Shown piece by piece: positions 60,485 through 64,000 of a DNA stretch of 64,000 bases. Origin of the DNA: Commensalibacter papalotli (GTDB lineage: Bacteria > Pseudomonadota > Alphaproteobacteria > Acetobacterales > Acetobacteraceae); NCBI RefSeq assembly GCF_947179115.1, contig NZ_CAMXCI010000001.1, positions 1,090,331-1,154,330 of the forward strand, given 5' to 3'. The notes under the pieces are model-generated. The model was given only the letters and a program-made list of their open reading frames with translations. It was not told the DNA's origin and did no database searches. Numbering within the stretch: position 1 is the first letter of the stretch; each line of letters begins with the position of its first letter. The translations under genes and the position numbers were made by a program.

Positions 60485-62592
60485 TGAATTCTTTTCAAAC
60501 ACCTTTTAATTCTCTCTTAATTTCAAATCTTACTCTTACTCAAGCCAAAGAAGAGTTATCTGTCATTTCAGATTATTTGCATCAATGTGATCATGCTTAT
60601 TATAATCAAGATGATCCCTTAACTGATGATGCCACCTACGATCTTTTACGTCGTCGGCACAAAGAAATTGAAGTATTATTCCCCGAACTTGTTAAAAAAA
60701 ACAGCCCAAGTCAGACAGTTGGCAGTCAAGCCAATAGTGCAATAAAAAAAAGTAAGCATAAAGTGCCAATGTTGTCTTTAGACAACGTATTCAACGCCGA
60801 GGAATTTCAAGATTTTATAAATCGTATTCAGCGTTATTTAGATCTTAAAACTGAAGATTTAGAGAAATTATCCTTTGTTGCGGAACCTAAAATTGATGGA
60901 CTTTCAATTAATTTAACTTATGAAAAAGGTGAGTTAGTAAAGGCCAGCACTCGTGGTGATGGAACTGTTGGAGAAGATGTAACCTCGAATGTTAAAACAA
61001 TTGCAGCTCTCCCCCTTCAACTCATGGGAAACATACCAGATCTTATGGAAATACGTGGCGAGGTTTATATTTCCAAAGAAGATTTCATTAGGCTAAACAA
61101 AGAACAAGAACAAGCCAGTAAACGCTTGTTTGCAAACCCAAGGAATGCAGCCGCAGGTTCTTTACGTCAACTGGATGCTGAAATTACTCGTTCGCGCCCC
61201 CTCTCTTTGTTTGTTTATTCTCAAGGTTATGTCAGCTCTCCTATTGCTGATACTCATGATCATTTTCTTAAAAAATTACAAACATGGGGCTTCCAAGTTA
61301 ATCCTTTATACAAAATCGTTAAAAATGCAGCAGAAGCCGAGGCCTTTCAACAAGATTTAATGATTAAACGCTCTGGTTTATCTTATGATATTGACGGCAT
61401 TGTCTACAAAGTTAATGCGATTCATTTACAAGAACGCCTTGGGTTTATAGGGCGCTCTCCTCGTTGGGCAACTGCCTGGAAATTCCCAGCTGAACAAGCC
61501 ATCACGCGCTTAAAAAAGATTGATATTCAAGTTGGCAGGACAGGTGCATTAACACCTGTAGCTTTGTTAGAACCCATTAATGTAGGTGGGGTTATCGTAA
61601 CACGTGCCACTTTGCATAATGAGGACGAAATCATCCGCAAAGATGTACGTGAAAATGATCGTGTGATTCTACAACGTGCTGGCGATGTGATTCCTCAAAT
61701 TGTAAGTGTTGATCCCTCTAGCCTAGAACAAAATCGTTCAGATCCTTTTCAATTTCCCACTCATTGTCCTGTTTGTGGCGCGAATGCAGAAAAGCCAGAA
61801 GGTGAAGTTGTTCGTCGATGTACAGGTGGGCTTACCTGTAATGCACAAATTGAAGAACGGTTGATCCATTTTTGCTCTAAAGATGCTTTTGATATTGAAG
61901 GTATGGGACAAAAAACTGTAACAGAATTTTTTAATGAAGACCTCATTCACCAACCTGCAGATATTTTTCATCTTCAGAATCACCAAGAGAAAATCTTGCA
62001 TTCAGAAGGATGGGCAGCGCTTTCTTTGAAAAATCTTTTAACTGCGATTGAAAATAAAAAAACAATTTCGCTAGATCGTTTTATCTATGCTTTGGGTATA
62101 CGCCGTATTGGTATTGCCACGGCAAAAATACTTGCCAAGCATTATACGTCCTATGAAAATTGGACCAAAGAAATGCTTGCTGCCCGACAAATTGGATCTG
62201 ATGAGCGGTTAACCTTAGGCTCAATTGAAGGTATTGGCCCCGCAATTGCGGATGAGCTTGTTGCTTTTTTTAGCGAAGAACATAATCAAAAAGCCCTTCA
62301 TGATCTTGCGACAGTTCTCACTATTCAACATGTCGAAACATTACAAGAGGGCGTGTTGCTTGGTAAAATATTGGTCTTTACAGGCACCTTATCTACGATG
62401 ACCAGGTCAGAGGCTAAAGATATCGCCGAACGATTAGGCGCAAAAGTCACAAATTCAGTTTCTGCCAAAACAGATTACGTTATAGAAGGTGTCGATGGCG
62501 GAAGCAAGGCTCGTAAAGCCAAAGAAATCGGTATTAAATGTTTAGATGAAAAAGAGTGGCGAGAGCTTATTAAATATCCAAAAAATTATTAA
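60484..62592 (+). CDS. ligA: NAD-dependent DNA ligase
   Basis: 702 residues, all domains present. Ia: YYNQDDPLTDDATYDLLRRR; adenylation: Lys136 in FVAEPKIDGLSINLTYEKG, then STRGDGTVGEDVT and MEIRGEVYI; OB fold: TGALTPVALLEPINVGGVIVTRATLHNEDEI; zinc finger with four cysteines from CPVCGANAEKPEGE to TGGLTCNAQ; helix-hairpin-helix region (ALGIRRIGIATAKILAKH, GSIEGIGPAIADELVAFF); C-terminal BRCT (LGKILVFTGTLSTMTRSEAK). It seals nicks in replication and repair. It overlaps recN by one base and is the last gene of the core block. Confidence 0.97.
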   Translation: MNSFQTPFNSLLISNLTLTQAKEELSVISDYLHQCDHAYYNQDDPLTDDATYDLLRRRHKEIEVLFPELVKKNSPSQTVGSQANSAIKKSKHKVPMLSLDNVFNAEEFQDFINRIQRYLDLKTEDLEKLSFVAEPKIDGLSINLTYEKGELVKASTRGDGTVGEDVTSNVKTIAALPLQLMGNIPDLMEIRGEVYISKEDFIRLNKEQEQASKRLFANPRNAAAGSLRQLDAEITRSRPLSLFVYSQGYVSSPIADTHDHFLKKLQTWGFQVNPLYKIVKNAAEAEAFQQDLMIKRSGLSYDIDGIVYKVNAIHLQERLGFIGRSPRWATAWKFPAEQAITRLKKIDIQVGRTGALTPVALLEPINVGGVIVTRATLHNEDEIIRKDVRENDRVILQRAGDVIPQIVSVDPSSLEQNRSDPFQFPTHCPVCGANAEKPEGEVVRRCTGGLTCNAQIEERLIHFCSKDAFDIEGMGQKTVTEFFNEDLIHQPADIFHLQNHQEKILHSEGWAALSLKNLLTAIENKKTISLDRFIYALGIRRIGIATAKILAKHYTSYENWTKEMLAARQIGSDERLTLGSIEGIGPAIADELVAFFSEEHNQKALHDLATVLTIQHVETLQEGVLLGKILVFTGTLSTMTRSEAKDIAERLGAKVTNSVSAKTDYVIEGVDGGSKARKAKEIGIKCLDEKEWRELIKYPKNY

Positions 62593-62960
62593 TCATTATT
62601 ACAGTAATATTTTATATTTCTGTAATAATTACATATATTTCATACGTCGAAAGATATTTATTCTTTAACAATATCTCATATAACGAGAATTATATTACTT
62701 TTTATATTCCAATAATTCTTACATTTTACCTTCTTGCCATCCTGTTGATAATTTAAAAAAATTAATAATATCAATAATTTATATAAATTAATATTCTTTT
62801 AAATTTATATCTGACTAATAAAATTAAGTAAAATACTTGAATTTAAATATTATAATAGCAATTTATATATAAAATATAAATATCAATATTTCTCTCCAAA
62901 ATAAATAATACAAATACTAAAAAATAAGCTCTTCAACATTTATTTTAAAAGGCTATTTTA
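62593..62960. other. Very AT-rich intergenic region with a possible ligA terminator
   Basis: 368 bp with no gene. A 10-bp inverted repeat (ATTATTACAG at 62595-62604 and CTGTAATAAT at 62620-62629) directly follows the ligA stop and may terminate its transcript. The rest is nearly all A and T, which fits a promoter region silenced by an H-NS or MucR-like protein; no clear promoter can be picked. Confidence 0.5.
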
Positions 62961-64000
62961 GTGACGACAAACGATACACAAGATCCATTAATTGATGATC
63001 AAAATAGCAATTTAAATGATGAAAATAATTCATCATCTGCTATAAATTCTCAAGAATCAGAAATTATTATTCTCAATGGTGCATCAATCAGCAATACAAG
63101 CGAGAGTTCAATATTAGATGAAGATTCGACTACATCTACTGATAACACATCAGAATCAAATGAAAATACAATTCAACCAAGAGATTCACAAATACCATCA
63201 GCAGCAACGATTGTATTTCCAACCTATAACGTATCAACCACGACTACTGGAGCATCTTGGGCTACTTTAAATAATGCGACACAATCAGGATATGCTATAA
63301 AGTATAATGGTGGTGCAAATTACGGAACAGATGGTAACTATCAGTTTTATATTGGTGAATCCGCTGGTACTAACGCTGGAAATGCCATATATGATACTCA
63401 ATCCAGAAATTTTGCCATTACAGGTAATGCCGGCGTTCATCTTGGTCGCGGCAATATTTTTATTGTTGGAAGTACAATTGCTGCCAACCTAACCATCGCG
63501 ACACCAACTACAGCCGCCAAGAAAACATCAGCCTCTTTAACCTTAGCTTCAGGTTCTTACCTTAGTGTAAACGGGTATTTAGGAGCTACAACAAGCACTT
63601 CAGTTGCTGGTTTTGTAAGCGCTGCTGACCAAGTATCTATAAAAGTTGTCTCCAGCTTTTTTACAGTCGGACCTACAACAGGAACAATAATTAATCCAAA
63701 ATTTGGTAATAATAATGTAATGGAAATTGGTGGAACTTTTGGTGTATACCAAAACGCTTCTGCCAATATTGGCTCGAACTTTACATTAAGCGCAGGAGCA
63801 TTGGAAGTTGGTGCCAATAATGGAAACATTACAATTGATAATAATGACTTTCTGGTACAGGACTGTTATTAAATGGGTCTTCAACTAATATAACATTTGG
63901 TACAAATATTGATTACGCTGTTACTGGATGGCAATTAAATGCTGCCAATGACACTGTTAAATTAGGTGCTGGTGCAACTGGTAACATTGGTAATATTACC
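62961..64000 (+). pseudogene. Large surface-protein-like gene, frameshifted and cut by the window edge
   Basis: The gene starts at GTG 62961, with AAAAGG 8 bases upstream. The frame is open for 303 codons and stops at 63870-63872. From 63851 another frame is open to the end of the window and continues the same style (SGTGLLLNGSSTNITFGTNI), so one base seems to be missing in the TTT at 63849-63851. The first 75 residues are acidic and rich in Ser, Asn and Thr, with no Sec signal. Then follow Gly, Ala, Thr and Asn-rich beta-strand-like segments (GNAGVHLGRGNIFIVGSTIAANLTI, LTLASGSYLSVNGYLGA, EIGGTFGVYQNASANIGSNFTLSAGALEVG), as in beta-helix adhesins or type I-secreted surface proteins. Exact family unknown. 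Confidence 0.55.

Noticed and set aside
63840..63880. Programmed -1 ribosomal frameshift in the surface-protein gene
   Set aside because: There is no classical slippery heptamer at GAC TTT CTG and no obvious downstream stem; a lost T is simpler.
1..64000. Phage, insertion sequence, CRISPR array, restriction or defence system
   Set aside because: No transposase, integrase, repeat array or defence gene signature seen on either strand.

Overview
The window is a gene-dense, AT-rich chromosomal segment from an alphaproteobacterium of the family Acetobacteraceae (acetic acid bacteria). The clearest markers are a succinyl-CoA:acetate CoA-transferase of the AarC type and an AarA-type citrate synthase a few genes apart. 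Other alphaproteobacterial markers are GapR (DUF2312), a MucR-type regulator and the lpxC-bamD-recN-ligA run after ftsZ. The low GC for this family suggests a host-associated, insect-gut type such as Commensalibacter; that genus call is inference from base composition and gene content, not a search result.

Layout. 1-4.2 kb: thrB (cut by the left edge) and ispH, a lipoprotein and an AT-rich GtrII-like membrane protein. 4.2-8.9 kb: aarC, a metallophosphoesterase, chorismate mutase, a SixA-like phosphatase and citrate synthase, the core of the acetate-adapted citric acid cycle. 8.9-13 kb: pyrE, murI, a polyprenyl diphosphate synthase and an N6-adenine methyltransferase-like protein. 13-17.5 kb: class I ribonucleotide reductase with nrdB and nrdA facing each other around an aldo/keto reductase; both promoters carry a pair of NrdR-like boxes 32 bp apart. 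17.5-29 kb: a lipoprotein gene broken by a stop in its signal peptide, guaA, tRNA-Arg(ACG), an orphan receiver protein, two glycosyltransferases, an Lrp regulator, trxB, manC, ihfB, sppA, a MucR-like regulator and a 45-residue lipoprotein. 29.5-36.8 kb: rplU-rpmA-obgE-proB, gapR, zwf, a lone Rieske gene (petA) and the RNase P RNA.

37.0-56.5 kb is a complete division and cell wall (dcw) cluster on one strand in classical order: mraZ, rsmH, ftsL, ftsI, murE, murF, mraY, murD, ftsW, murG, murC, murB, ddl, ftsQ, ftsA, ftsZ. Three CCCA repeats at 10-bp spacing upstream of mraZ look like the MraZ operator, and a strong terminator follows ftsZ. lpxC, bamD, recN and ligA follow on the same strand.

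After ligA the sequence becomes very AT-rich and enters a large Ser/Thr/Asn-rich surface-protein-like gene that runs off the right edge and appears to carry a one-base frameshift near 63849-63851.

I found no phage, insertion sequence, CRISPR array or defence island. Most of the window is core genome. The points worth a second look are the two broken genes, the matched NrdR box pairs, the MraZ operator, the FtsL protein with a long internally repeated tail, and the petA gene without petB/petC.
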